64,000 nucleotides of DNA from Hymenobacter puniceus (GCF_014333525.1 NZ_JACSCX010000005.1:124001-188000); one strand, 5' to 3'. Positions 32,907 to 41,553 are shown, numbered from the stretch's first letter. Notes: generated from the letters alone by a model not told the origin. Program-made: numbers and translations.

Positions 32907-34265
32907 ATGCCCACCGGAACCCTCCTGCTCATCGATGACGAAGCCCGCTTGCGGCAGCTGCTGGCGCGGGTGCTGGAGCTGGAAGGCTACACCGCCCTGC
33001 AGGCCCCCGATGCCACCCGCGGCCTGGAGCTGCTCCAGCAACACGCCGACGAAGTGCTGGTGGTGCTCTGCGACGTGAAGCTGCCCGACGCCCACGGCGT
33101 CGACCTCATGCCGCGCCTCAAGGCCAAGGCCCCCGACATCGAAATCGTGCTGCTCACGGCCTTTGGCAGCATCCCCGACGGCGTGCGGGCCATGAAGCAG
33201 GGCGCCTTCGACTACCTCACCAAGGGCGACTACGAGCAGCAGCTGGTAGTGGTAGTAGAGCGCGCCGCCGAAAAAGCCCGCCTGCGCCGCCGCGTGGCCG
33301 AGCTGGAGCGGCGCATGGGCCAGCGCTACAGCTTCGAGAGCATGATTGGGCAGGCCCCCGCCCTGCGCCGCGCCCAGGACCTGGCCCGCCAGGTGGCCCC
33401 CACCGACAGCACCGTGCTGCTGGAAGGCCCCACCGGCGCCGGCAAGGAGCTGTTTGCCCAGGCCATCCACGAGGCCAGTCCGCGCAAGCTGAAGTCGTTT
33501 GTGGCCGTCAACTGCTCGGCTTTCCCGCGCGACCTGCTCGAATCCGAGCTGTTTGGCTATAAGAAAGGCGCCTTCACGGGCGCGCTGGCCGACAAAAAAG
33601 GCCTGCTGGAAGAAGCCAACGGCGGCACGTTGTTTCTGGATGAAATCGGGGAGCTGGAGCTGAACGTGCAGGCCAAGTTCCTGCGGGTGCTCGAGATGCG
33701 GCAGTTCACCAAGCTCGGCGACACCAAGCCCAGCAGCGTGAACGTGCGCATTGTGGCCGCCACCAACCGCAACCTCAAGCACGAAGCCGCCGAGGGCCGG
33801 TTCCGCGCCGATTTGTACTACCGCCTGTCGGTGTTTACGCTGGACGTGCCGCCGCTCAAGGACCGCACCACCGACGTGCCGCTGCTGGCCGCGCACTTCC
33901 TGCAGTACTTCGCGGCCCAGCTGCGCAAGCGCCTGCCGGGCCTGGAGCCTGAGTGCCTGGCGCTGCTCAGCCGCTACGAGTGGCCCGGCAACGTGCGCGA
34001 GCTGAAAAACGTGCTGGAGCGCGCCGCCATCCTCGCCCCCGCCGACCAGCCCCTCGCCGCCGGCTACCTCCCCGACGAGTTCCACGCCCTGCCCGCCCCC
34101 CTCAGCCCCGACGCCGACCCCGCCGACCAAAGCTTGCGCGCCCTCGAAGCCCGCCACATCCGCCAGGTACTCCACCAGTGCCAAAACAACAAAACCGAAG
34201 CCGCCCGCCGCTTAGGCATTGGCCTGACAACGCTGTATCGCAAGGTGCAGGAATATGGGCTGTAG
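32907..34265 (+). CDS. Sigma-54-dependent response regulator (NtrC family)
   Basis: A 452-aa regulator. Receiver domain with phospho-acceptor Asp56 (VLCDVKLPD), then an AAA+ domain with Walker A GPTGAGKE, the sigma-54 contact loop GAFTGA, Walker B GGTLFLDEIGEL and the arginine-finger region (FRADLYYRL), then a Fis-type helix-turn-helix at the end (NKTEAARRLGIGLTTLYRKV). All parts look intact. A PspF-like enhancer-binding activator beside a PspA-like protein and ABC genes is suggestive. I could not find a GG-N10-GC promoter upstream of the cluster genes by eye. The upstream gap carries TACTTTCG, a possible -7 box for its own expression. Confidence 0.93.
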   Translation: MPTGTLLLIDDEARLRQLLARVLELEGYTALQAPDATRGLELLQQHADEVLVVLCDVKLPDAHGVDLMPRLKAKAPDIEIVLLTAFGSIPDGVRAMKQGAFDYLTKGDYEQQLVVVVERAAEKARLRRRVAELERRMGQRYSFESMIGQAPALRRAQDLARQVAPTDSTVLLEGPTGAGKELFAQAIHEASPRKLKSFVAVNCSAFPRDLLESELFGYKKGAFTGALADKKGLLEEANGGTLFLDEIGELELNVQAKFLRVLEMRQFTKLGDTKPSSVNVRIVAATNRNLKHEAAEGRFRADLYYRLSVFTLDVPPLKDRTTDVPLLAAHFLQYFAAQLRKRLPGLEPECLALLSRYEWPGNVRELKNVLERAAILAPADQPLAAGYLPDEFHALPAPLSPDADPADQSLRALEARHIRQVLHQCQNNKTEAARRLGIGLTTLYRKVQEYGL

Positions 34266-34303
34266 TTGTAGGGCGTGAGGGTATGAGGGCAGGAGTTTTT
34301 ATC

Positions 34304-34450
34304 TGTCATCCTGAGGCGGCAGCCGAAGGACCTTGCCACGCCAGAACAACTCTGCGGACCTCTGCGCCAAACCTCTGCGTCCTCTGCGGGAACCTCGTTA
34401 TAACGACCTGTTCAGGCGTGATAAGGTCCATCGCTCCGCTCAGGATGACA
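34304..34450. repeat. Palindromic element, family PE6, between regulator and kinase
   Basis: Left arm TGTCATCCTGAGGCGGCAGC-CGAAGGACCTT, right arm AAGGTCC ... GCTCAGGATGACA. The centre (34345-34390) repeats CTCTGCG four times (CTCTGCGGACCTCTGCGCC ... CCTCTGCGTCCTCTGCGG). Confidence 0.75.
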
Positions 34451-34512
34451 GTTACCCCCCTAAACTTCCCAACTCCCACCCTCCTACCCCCATACCCTCC
34501 CACCCTACAAAC

Positions 34513-36297
34513 ATGTCCCTCAAACTCAAAATCCGCCTGAGCATCCTCGCCCTGCTGGCCCTGCTGCTATCCGTGGGCGGAGTTGCGTTCTACTCGCTGC
34601 AGCAGCTGGAAGGCGGGGCGCGGGGGATACAGCAGGCCAATTTCCGGTCGGTGGAGTATGGGGCGCAGATGCTGCAGGCCCTGGCGCAGCTGCAGGAGCA
34701 GCCAACGGCCGCCGCGCCGCTGCAACAGCTGCGGCGGGCCCTCACCCGCGAAGCCACCAACATCACCGAGCCCGGCGAGCTGGAGCTGGTCGACACCCTC
34801 ACCCAGCGCCTCTCCGACTACCAGCGCCTCGTGGATGACCACGCCCCCGCCGCCACCCAGCAGCAGACGCTGCGCGAGCTGCGCGCCGGCACGCACCGCA
34901 TGATGGCCCTCAACGCCACGTCCTTCAACCGGCAAAACGAGCACGCTGCCGATGCTGCCGTACGGGCGCGGCGCGTAGTGGCCACCCTGATGGCACTGGG
35001 CGCGGCCCTGGGGCTGGCGCTGCTGGTGCGGCTGCCGCGGGTGGTGCTGCGCCCCCTGCGCCGCCTCACCGCCGACGTGGAGGACGTGGCCAGTCCGGGC
35101 CCGGCCACGCAGGTTTCCATTGCCAAAAACGACGAAGTGGGCGCCGTGGCGCTGGCCCTGAACCGCGCCTTCGGCTACATGCAGGACCAGCGCAGCGCCA
35201 CCCGCGCCGCCCTCGCCACCGAGCGCAGCCGCCTGGAAAGTCTCATCGAGCACCTCGACGAAGGCCTTCTCCTGCTCGACCCCGACCGCACTGTGCTGCT
35301 GGCCAACCCCACCGCCCGCCAGCTGCTGGGCCGCGAGGCCGCCGACCTGGTGGGCCACCAGGCCGAAGCGCTCAGCCGGGAATCGGAGCTGCTGCGGGAG
35401 CTGTTTCGGCCGCTGCTGGAGCAGCCGGCGGGGCGCGCCGGCGAGGTGCCCACGCCGGTGCTGCTCACCATCACGCGCCCCAACGACGGCGAGGCGGCCT
35501 ACTACCAGCTTTCGCTCAGCCACATCGTCAGCCGCAACCGCGAAACCGGCCGCACGGAGTTTGTGGGCCATATTCTGAGCTTGCGCAACGTGTCCGACTT
35601 CAAGAAGCTCGACGAGGTGAAGTCCAACTACCTGGCCACCATTTCGCACGAGTTGAAGACACCGCTGGCCAGCATCAAGCTCAGCCTCATGCTGCTCCAG
35701 GACGAGCGCACCGACCCCGCCGAGCGCCAGCGCCTGGCCGACGGCATCGGCGACGAAACCCAGCGCCTGCTGGGCATGGTGGGCCAGCTGCTGGCCGTGT
35801 CCAGGCTCGATGCCGGGGCCGAAATCCAGTTCGACGTGCAGCCCATTACCCTGGCCCAGGTGGTCAACTACGCCATCGACACCGTGCGCCCGCAACTCGA
35901 CGACCGGGAACTGCAGCTGCGCCTGGAGCTGCCCGCCACCCTGCCCGCCGCCCGCGCCGACGTGGAAAAAACCACCTGGGTGCTCATCAACCTGCTCGCC
36001 AACGCCATCCGCTACTCGCCACGCGGTGCCGACCTCTGCGTGCGCGCCGACCAGCACGCCCCCCACGAGCTGACCATCAGCGTGCAGGACTGCGGCCCCG
36101 GCATCGCGCCCGAGTTCCACGAGCGGATTTTCCAGCGCTTCTCGGAAGTGCCCAACGCCTCCGGCCACAAAGGCGGCTCGGGCCTGGGCCTCAGCATCTC
36201 CCGCGAGTTCATCGAAGCCCAGGGCGGCCGCCTGTGGGTGGAAAGTGAGCCGGCGCAGGGCAGCCACTTCCGCTTCACCCTGCCCATAGCCGGGTAG
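34513..36297 (+). CDS. Sensor histidine kinase with helical sensor, HAMP and PAS domains
   Basis: A 594-aa kinase. First membrane helix (about residues 8-29), a periplasmic four-helix-bundle-like sensor (about 30-155), second helix (about 158-176), HAMP, a PAS domain (about 235-350, LESLIEHLDEGLLLLDPDRT), then the dimerisation domain with His379 in ISHELKTPLASIK, N box LINLLANAIRYS, G1 DCGPGIAP and G2 GSGLGLSISREF. Domain order matches NtrB-like and PhoR-like kinases that pair with the regulator just upstream. The ATG at 34513 is preferred over a long open extension from 34333 that would cover the repeat. Confidence 0.92.
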   Translation: MSLKLKIRLSILALLALLLSVGGVAFYSLQQLEGGARGIQQANFRSVEYGAQMLQALAQLQEQPTAAAPLQQLRRALTREATNITEPGELELVDTLTQRLSDYQRLVDDHAPAATQQQTLRELRAGTHRMMALNATSFNRQNEHAADAAVRARRVVATLMALGAALGLALLVRLPRVVLRPLRRLTADVEDVASPGPATQVSIAKNDEVGAVALALNRAFGYMQDQRSATRAALATERSRLESLIEHLDEGLLLLDPDRTVLLANPTARQLLGREAADLVGHQAEALSRESELLRELFRPLLEQPAGRAGEVPTPVLLTITRPNDGEAAYYQLSLSHIVSRNRETGRTEFVGHILSLRNVSDFKKLDEVKSNYLATISHELKTPLASIKLSLMLLQDERTDPAERQRLADGIGDETQRLLGMVGQLLAVSRLDAGAEIQFDVQPITLAQVVNYAIDTVRPQLDDRELQLRLELPATLPAARADVEKTTWVLINLLANAIRYSPRGADLCVRADQHAPHELTISVQDCGPGIAPEFHERIFQRFSEVPNASGHKGGSGLGLSISREFIEAQGGRLWVESEPAQGSHFRFTLPIAG

Positions 36298-36334
36298 AAC
36301 GGTCCGGCGGCTTATCGGAGTTGTCGGGCCGGTC

Positions 36335-36374
36335 GCCGGCAGAACGAGGACGCCCGCCGGTCTGCTGGCTTTTT
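36335..36374 (+). terminator. Probable terminator after the kinase gene
   Basis: GCCGGCAGA and TCTGCTGGC pair with one mismatch around a GC-rich loop and are followed by TTTTT. Confidence 0.5.
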
Positions 36375-36402
36375 CGCCAGCTGACTGGTCAAATCTCGCG
36401 CC

Positions 36403-36519
36403 GTTGAACGGTGTAGAAACGCGACACTTCGCGTCTCGTCGTTGGTGATGTTGTTTGATCAGGCTCAGCCCCAGCTGTTCATCGAAGAGAGGCAAAGTGT
36501 CGCGTCTCTACACCGTTCC
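36403..36519. repeat. Palindromic element, family PE2
   Basis: Outer arms GTTGAACGGTGTAGAAACGC / GCGTCTCTACACCGTTCC, inner GCGACACTTCGCGTCTC and AAAGTGTCGCGTCTC. With the terminator it accounts for the 400-base gap before leuS; 36520-36699 holds only the leuS leader and nothing else I recognise. Confidence 0.75.
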
Positions 36520-36699
36520 ATCGGCCCCTAGACCACCTCCGACCAAAGCAAAACACCTCCTGACCGGAAGCGAAACACTCCAGCACTCACAATCGTCAGC
36601 CCCCCCCCTCGCTGAAGGATAGGTGGCCGGGGGTGAAGCCCCATTAGCCATTCCCAGCAATTGCCCGTAATTTCGCCGCTTCACACGCAGCAGAACCCT

Positions 36700-39477
36700 A
36701 TGCCCGGCTATCATCCCCAGGATATCGAGAAGAAGTGGCAAGCCCACTGGAAAGATCAGCAGACGTTCAAGGCCGATAACGCCTCCGACAAGCCCAAATA
36801 CTACGTGCTGGATATGTTCCCGTACCCCAGCGGGGCGGGGCTGCACGTGGGCCATCCGCTGGGCTACATTGCCTCTGATATCGTGTCGCGCTACAAGCGC
36901 CTGCGCGGCTTCAACGTGCTGCATCCTATGGGTTTTGACTCGTTTGGCCTGCCCGCCGAGCAGTACGCCATCCAGACCGGCCAGCACCCGGTCCTGACCA
37001 CCGAGCAGAACATCGACACCTACATCCGACAGCTCAACTCCCTGGGTTTCAGCTACGATTGGAGCCGCGAGGTGCGCACCTCCGACCCGGCCTACTACAA
37101 GTGGACGCAGTGGATTTTCCTCAAGCTGTTTAATAGCTGGTACAACCTCGACACCAATAAGGCCGAGCCGCTGAAAACCCTGCTGGAGAAGTTCGAGCAG
37201 AACGGCAGCGAAGGTATCCGCGCGGCCGGCGACGACGAGGAGCGCCACAGCTTCACGGCGGGCCAGTGGAAGCTGTTCTCGGAAAAGCAGCGCCTGCAGG
37301 CCGTGCACCCCTACCGCCTGGCCTACCAGCAGGACACCTACGTGAACTGGTGCCCCGGCCTGGGCACGGTGTTGTCGAATGACGAGGTAAAAGACGGCCT
37401 CTCGGAGCGCGGCGGCTTCCCCGTGGAGCGCCGCCTGATGCCCCAGTGGAACCTGCGCATCACGGCCTACGCCGACCGCCTCCTCCAGGGCCTCGACACC
37501 CTCGACTGGCCCGACGCCGTGAAGGAAATGCAGCGCAACTGGATTGGTAAAAGCATCGGCGCCGAGGTAACCTTTGCGGTGCAGGGCCACGAGCAGGCAC
37601 AGATCAAGGTCTACACGACCCGCGTGGACACCATTTACGGTGCCACGTTCCTGGTGCTGGCGCCCGAGCATGAGTTGGTGCAGGAGCTGACCACGCCGGA
37701 GCAGCAGGTGGAAATCCAAGACTACATCGATGCCACCAAGCGCCGCTCGGAGCGGGACCGGATGGCCGACACCAAGACGGTTTCCGGTGCTTTCACCGGC
37801 TCCTACGCCCTCAACCCGTTCAGCAACGAGCCCATCCAGATCTGGATTGCCGATTACGTGCTGGCCGGCTACGGCACCGGCGCGGTAATGGCTGTGCCCT
37901 CCGGCGACCAGCGCGACTACGTATTCGCCAAGCACTTCCAGCTGCCCATCACGCAGGTAGTGGATGCCCAGCAGATCGACGAGCAGGCTGACCCCACCAA
38001 GGACGGCCTCTACCTGCACGGCCTCATCCAGGGCCAGAACTACAAGCAGGCCACCCAAACCCTGATCGGGGAGCTGGAGCAGCGCGGCATCGGCAAGGGC
38101 AAAACCAACTTCCGCATCCGCGACGCCATCTTCGGCCGCCAGCGCTATTGGGGCGAGCCCATCCCGATTTACTATAAGGAAGGCACCGCCTACGGCGTGG
38201 CCGAAGCCGACCTGCCGCTGGTGCTCCCGGAAATCGACGAGTACAAGCCCACCGAAACCGGCGAGCCGCCCCTGGGCCGCGCCAAGGACTGGAAATACAA
38301 GGGCCTCTACGAGTACGAGCTGAGCACCATGCCCGGCTGGGCCGGCTCCAGCTGGTACTACCTCCGCTACATGGACCCGCAGAATACCGGTCGTTTTGTG
38401 GGCGAGGAAGCCGAACAGTACTGGCAGCAAGTGGATTTATATATGGGTGGCGCAGAGCATGCTACGGGTCACCTACTCTACTCCCGCTTCTGGCACCTGT
38501 TCCTGAAAGACCTCGGCGTGGTATCCGCCCCCGAGCCCTTCCAGAAGCTCATCAACCAGGGCATGATTCTGGGCCGCTCGAACTTCGTGTACCGCATCAA
38601 CGGCACCAATACGTTTGTAACGGCCGGCAAGAAAGACCAGCACGAAACAACCGCTTTGCACGTTGACGTGAACATCGTCAACAATGATGTATTGGATACC
38701 GACGCCTTCAAAAAGTGGCGTCCAGACTATACTTCGGCAGACTTCATCCTGGAAGATAATGGCACCTACGTGTGCGGCTGGGAAGTTGAGAAAATGTCGA
38801 AAGGCAAGTTCAATGTAGTTAGCCCCGATACGCTGGTAAGTCAGTACGGGGCCGATGCGCTGCGTTTGTACGAGATGTTCCTGGGGCCGCTAGAGCAGTA
38901 CAAGCCCTGGAATACCAACGGCATGAGCGGCGTGGCGGGCTTCCTCAAGAAGCTCTGGCGCCTCTACCACCCCCAGGACGGCACCTTCGCCGTAACCGAT
39001 GAGGCCGCAACACCCCAGGAGCTGAAGGCCCTGCACAAGGCCATCCGCAAGGTGGAGGAGGACATCGAGAAATTCTCATTCAACACTACCGTCAGCGCCC
39101 TGATGATTACAGTGAACGAGCTGACGGCCCTCGACTGCCACAAGCGCACCATCCTGGAGCCACTGGTGCTGCTGCTCTCCCCCTACGCCCCGCACCTGGC
39201 CGAGGAGCTGTGGCAGCAGCTCGGCCACCCGGCCGGCAGCATCAGCCACGCCCAGTACCCCGAGTTCCGGGAAGAGTACCTGGTGGAAGACACCGTGAAC
39301 TACCCCGTGGCCATCAACGGCAAGGTGCGCGAGACGCTGCAGTTCCCCGCCACCGCCACCCCCGCCGACATCGAAGCCGCCGTGCGCGCCTCCGACTTCC
39401 TGCCCCGCTTCGCCGACGGCAAGGAGCCCAAGAAGTTCATCGTCGTGCCCGGCCGCATGGTGAACGTGGTAGTGTAG
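36700..39477 (+). CDS. leuS: Leucyl-tRNA synthetase
   Basis: A 925-aa class I synthetase that charges tRNA-Leu. The HIGH motif appears as YPSGAGLHVGHPLGY (near residue 45-60), the KMSKG loop is at 698-702, and the editing domain has TRVDTIYGATFLVLAPEH for removal of mischarged residues. A leucine-specific insertion before KMSKG (NFVYRINGTNTFV, LHVDVNIV) is the Bacteroidota form and is somewhat AT-richer. Anticodon-binding and C-terminal domains are complete. The ATG at 36700 (MPGYHPQDIEKKW) is the family start; a TTG at 36661 is in frame but adds residues without counterpart. Confidence 0.97.
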   Translation: MPGYHPQDIEKKWQAHWKDQQTFKADNASDKPKYYVLDMFPYPSGAGLHVGHPLGYIASDIVSRYKRLRGFNVLHPMGFDSFGLPAEQYAIQTGQHPVLTTEQNIDTYIRQLNSLGFSYDWSREVRTSDPAYYKWTQWIFLKLFNSWYNLDTNKAEPLKTLLEKFEQNGSEGIRAAGDDEERHSFTAGQWKLFSEKQRLQAVHPYRLAYQQDTYVNWCPGLGTVLSNDEVKDGLSERGGFPVERRLMPQWNLRITAYADRLLQGLDTLDWPDAVKEMQRNWIGKSIGAEVTFAVQGHEQAQIKVYTTRVDTIYGATFLVLAPEHELVQELTTPEQQVEIQDYIDATKRRSERDRMADTKTVSGAFTGSYALNPFSNEPIQIWIADYVLAGYGTGAVMAVPSGDQRDYVFAKHFQLPITQVVDAQQIDEQADPTKDGLYLHGLIQGQNYKQATQTLIGELEQRGIGKGKTNFRIRDAIFGRQRYWGEPIPIYYKEGTAYGVAEADLPLVLPEIDEYKPTETGEPPLGRAKDWKYKGLYEYELSTMPGWAGSSWYYLRYMDPQNTGRFVGEEAEQYWQQVDLYMGGAEHATGHLLYSRFWHLFLKDLGVVSAPEPFQKLINQGMILGRSNFVYRINGTNTFVTAGKKDQHETTALHVDVNIVNNDVLDTDAFKKWRPDYTSADFILEDNGTYVCGWEVEKMSKGKFNVVSPDTLVSQYGADALRLYEMFLGPLEQYKPWNTNGMSGVAGFLKKLWRLYHPQDGTFAVTDEAATPQELKALHKAIRKVEEDIEKFSFNTTVSALMITVNELTALDCHKRTILEPLVLLLSPYAPHLAEELWQQLGHPAGSISHAQYPEFREEYLVEDTVNYPVAINGKVRETLQFPATATPADIEAAVRASDFLPRFADGKEPKKFIVVPGRMVNVVV

Positions 39478-39498
39478 TTTTAGCTGTTAATCAATAGC

Positions 39499-39534
39499 AA
39501 AAAGGCCCACCGGATTCTCCGGCGGGCCTTTTTG
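39499..39534 (+). terminator. Rho-independent terminator after leuS
   Basis: AAAAAGGCCCACCGGA, loop TTC, TCCGGCGGGCCTTTTT: 16-bp stem with one mismatch, flanked by A and T tracts. Confidence 0.88.
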
Positions 39535-39547
39535 GCTTAAGTAAGAA

Positions 39548-39709
39548 CGTCATGCTGAGCGAAGGCACAGCCGCAGTCGAAGCATCTCTACCGCTGACTA
39601 ATCAAATAGCATTACACCGATAACCGCTTCATAGCGCAGGGTTTAAACCCTGGGCTAGTGAACCGCCCACACGAAGCGGTAGAGATGCTTCGGCAAGCTC
39701 AGCATGACG
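39548..39709. repeat. Palindromic element, family PE1, with a nested GGGTTTAAACCC core
   Basis: Outer arms CGTCATGCTGAGCGAAGGCA ... and complement CTCAGCATGACG. The centre has ATAACCGCTTCATAGCGCAG and GGGTTTAAACCCTGGGCTAG, shared with the copy at 29627-29773. Confidence 0.83.
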
Positions 39710-39723
39710 GTTGCTTTGGCAAT

Positions 39724-39774
39724 GTCAGCACGCGAGATTCCTCAGCTCCGGCTTCGCCTTCGCTCGGAATGACG
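39724..39774. repeat. Solitary arm of family PE7
   Basis: GTCAGCACGCGAGATTCCTC-AGCTCCGGCTTCGCC-TTCGCTCGGAATGACG, inverse of 1473-1509. It sits directly behind the PE1 copy in the leuS-oxidoreductase gap. Confidence 0.6.
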
Positions 39775-39790
39775 GTCTAGTGGCAACGCT

Positions 39791-40441
39791 TTAGTACGCC
39801 GCGGTAAACCGCTGGCGGCTGTGCTTGGGCTGCTCTACTTCGTCGAGGACCACTACGGCCAGGTCTTCGCCGGAGAGGATGCTGCGGCCTTCGGCGTTGA
39901 AGACCGGGCTTTCGGTGCCGAGGCGGTAGTGGCCGGTGCGGCCGGTGTCGATGCCGGGGTGCATTTCGATGGCGGGGCTGAGGAACGTCCAGTCGAGGGT
40001 GTCGTTGGTTTTCAGCTCGTTGTGGTAATCGCGGGCGGCCTGGGCGCCGGGCTTGATGTCGGCCGGGAAGTCCGGGCCATCGACCAACTGCTGGCCGTTG
40101 AGGTAGAGGCTGCCGGCCCCGCCGATAGCCACCAGCCGCGCTACGCCCGATTGCACGGTGGCCGCTTCGATGGCGCGGGAGCCTTCCAGGAAGTCGTGGT
40201 AGAGGTTGGGGTTGGTCCAGCCCGCGCTGAAGGCGTTGATAACCACGTCGTGGCCGGCCAGCTGGCGGGCGGTTTCGTCGATATGGGTTACGTCGCCGGT
40301 TACCACGGTCAGGTGGTCGGAGGTCTGGGTGAGTTTGGCAGGGTCGCGCACGAGGGCGGTTACGTGGTGGCCGCGCTGCAGGGCTTCGGCCAGGATGCGG
40401 GAGCCAACAAAGCCAGTGGCACCAATTAGGGCAATTTTCAT
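39791..40441 (-). CDS. NAD(P)-binding oxidoreductase (YwnB/NmrA-like)
   Basis: A 216-aa Rossmann protein. [14 protein letters not shown] is the dinucleotide-binding start, followed by [11 protein letters not shown] (adenine side), [14 protein letters not shown] and [15 protein letters not shown]. Layout and length match Bacillus YwnB, a small NAD(P)H-binding protein of stress regulons. The ATG at 40441 begins the fold. It lies 76 bases behind the Rrf2 gene on the same strand, with an Rrf2-type operator just in front of it (40480-40498), so it is very probably under control of that regulator. The pairing mirrors ywnA-ywnB in Bacillus. Confidence 0.85.
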   Translation of the reverse strand: MKIALIGATGFVGSRILAEALQRGHHVTALVRDPAKLTQTSDHLTVVTGDVTHIDETARQLAGHDVVINAFSAGWTNPNLYHDFLEGSRAIEAATVQSGVARLVAIGGAGSLYLNGQQLVDGPDFPADIKPGAQAARDYHNELKTNDTLDWTFLSPAIEMHPGIDTGRTGHYRLGTESPVFNAEGRSILSGEDLAVVVLDEVEQPKHSRQRFTAAY

Positions 40442-40479
40442 AGGAGAAAAAGGTAAAGGGAAGAAAAAAAGGGACACAC

Positions 40480-40499
40480 TGTAACCAATACAGTTACAA
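40480..40499 (-). promoter_or_regulatory. Rrf2 operator copy 2 (in front of the oxidoreductase)
   Basis: TGTAACCAATACAGTTACA is a palindrome (TGTAAC and GTTACA, 7-base spacer). It matches the copy at 41019-41039 in nearly every base and begins 38 bases upstream of the oxidoreductase start. Confidence 0.75.
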
Positions 40500-40516
40500 T
40501 CAAGCGCAAAAAAAAG

Positions 40517-40957
40517 TCAGGAAATAAGGGCTTTAGCCGCAATGTCGGTGGTAACCTGCTGCAGGGTGGTATGGGCCAGCACCTGTTCCAGGGCCGTCTG
40601 GGCGCGCTGCAGCGTGTCATCCAGCGCCGACTGAATGTGGCGGCCCACCAGGCAGGCCGGGTTGGGCTTATCATGGACGCTGAATAGCTGGCCTGCCTCC
40701 ACCACTTCCACGGCGCGGTACACCTCCAGCAGCGTGATGGTGGCCGGCTGGCGCGTGAGGAACGTACCGCCCGAAGCCGGCCGCACTTCCACCAGCCCGG
40801 CCTTCTTGAGCTGCCCCAGAATCCGCCGAATCACCACCGGATTGGTGTTCACGCTGCCTGCCATGCGCTCCGACGTCAGCAGCACGTCATCTTGCTCCGG
40901 CAATGCCAGCAGAGAAAGTACGTGTACGGCGACTGAAAAACGTCTGCTGATCTGCAT
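40517..40957 (-). CDS. Rrf2-family transcriptional regulator (YwnA-like)
   Basis: A 146-aa winged-helix repressor. The N-terminus RRFSVAVHVLSLLAL and LLTSERMAGSVNTNPVVIRRIL are the recognition part; GLVEVRPASGGTFLTRQPA is the wing. Only one cysteine (NPACLVG) is present, so it does not carry the three-cysteine Fe-S cluster of IscR/NsrR; it resembles the YwnA subgroup, whose signal is not known here. A near-identical palindrome lies in its own promoter and in front of the next gene, so autoregulation plus control of the oxidoreductase is expected. Confidence 0.9.
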   Translation of the reverse strand: MQISRRFSVAVHVLSLLALPEQDDVLLTSERMAGSVNTNPVVIRRILGQLKKAGLVEVRPASGGTFLTRQPATITLLEVYRAVEVVEAGQLFSVHDKPNPACLVGRHIQSALDDTLQRAQTALEQVLAHTTLQQVTTDIAAKALIS

Positions 40958-41007
40958 AATTCAAAGCGTCAAGCCAATGGAACGCCCTTGGCTTTGAGTG
41001 AGTGCGA

Positions 41008-41039
41008 CAAAGGTAGCATTGTAACCAATAAAGTTACAA
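41008..41039 (-). promoter_or_regulatory. Promoter of the Rrf2 gene with an operator between -33 and -7
   Basis: Read on the minus strand: TTGT (41039-41036), 20 bases, TACCTTTG (41015-41008), which fits the Bacteroidota -33/-7 promoter. The palindrome TTGTAACCAATAAAGTTACAA (plus-strand 41019-41039, shown in pieces TTGTAAC and GTTACAA with spacer CAATAAA) covers the spacer, so bound repressor would block the polymerase. Confidence 0.75.
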
Positions 41040-41088
41040 TATGATTTAACAAAAAAACGGCCGGGCCGCTTTCTGCGCGCCTTGTACG

Positions 41089-41448
41089 CTATTGTTCAGC
41101 CTCGGCCAGTTCGTCGCGCAGTTTCCTGGGCAATGACGCGCGCACCAGGTCGTAGGAATGATCAATCAGCTCGTGCAGCTGCCGCTCGGGGGCGCCCGAG
41201 CCGACGAGCACTGTATTCCAGTGCTTTTTGTTCATGTGGTAGCCGGGCAATACGTACTCGTGCTGCTCGCGCAACTCCTGGGCGCGCTCGGGGTCACACT
41301 TGAGGTTGATGCTGCCGAAGGTTTCGATATCAGTGAGGGCAAACACTTTGCCGCCGACTTTAAACACCAGCGTTTCGGGGCCGAAGGGCGTTTCTTCGGT
41401 CACGCCGGCTTTCAGCAGGCAATAGTCGCGGAAGTCTTCGATGTTCAC
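41089..41448 (-). CDS. MmcQ/YjbR family protein
   Basis: A 119-aa DUF419 protein with a double-wing fold: MNIEDFRDYCLLKAGVTEET, FGPETLVFKVGGKVFALTDI, SINLKCDPERAQELREQ and the signature YHMNKKHWNTVLV (given in parts). Members are called DNA-binding in databases on structural grounds, but no firm function is known. Complete and monocistronic; the upstream gap holds an inverted repeat. Confidence 0.88.
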   Translation of the reverse strand: MNIEDFRDYCLLKAGVTEETPFGPETLVFKVGGKVFALTDIETFGSINLKCDPERAQELREQHEYVLPGYHMNKKHWNTVLVGSGAPERQLHELIDHSYDLVRASLPRKLRDELAEAEQ

Positions 41449-41455
41449 TCGGAGA

Positions 41456-41552
41456 GTTATCAGGTGGTAGGTGTCAGTTATTAGGTGTCAGTTGCCAGTC
41501 AGGATACCTTACAGCAACCCCTGACAACTGGCAACCACCACCTGACAACTAA
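41456..41552. repeat. Imperfect inverted repeat, family PE9
   Basis: Left arm TTATCAGGTGGTAGGTGTCA-GTT ... GTCAGTTGCCAGTCAGG; right arm CCTGACAACTGGCAACCACC-ACCTGACAACTAA. The words TTAGTTGTCAG and GTTGCCAGT recur in the inverted repeat inside ispG (48290-48370). Confidence 0.65.
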
Positions 41553-41553
41553 A

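Noticed and set aside
34567..36495. Long open frame opposite to the histidine kinase
   Set aside because: Antisense to a complete kinase; Gly/Gln/His-rich translation without motifs.
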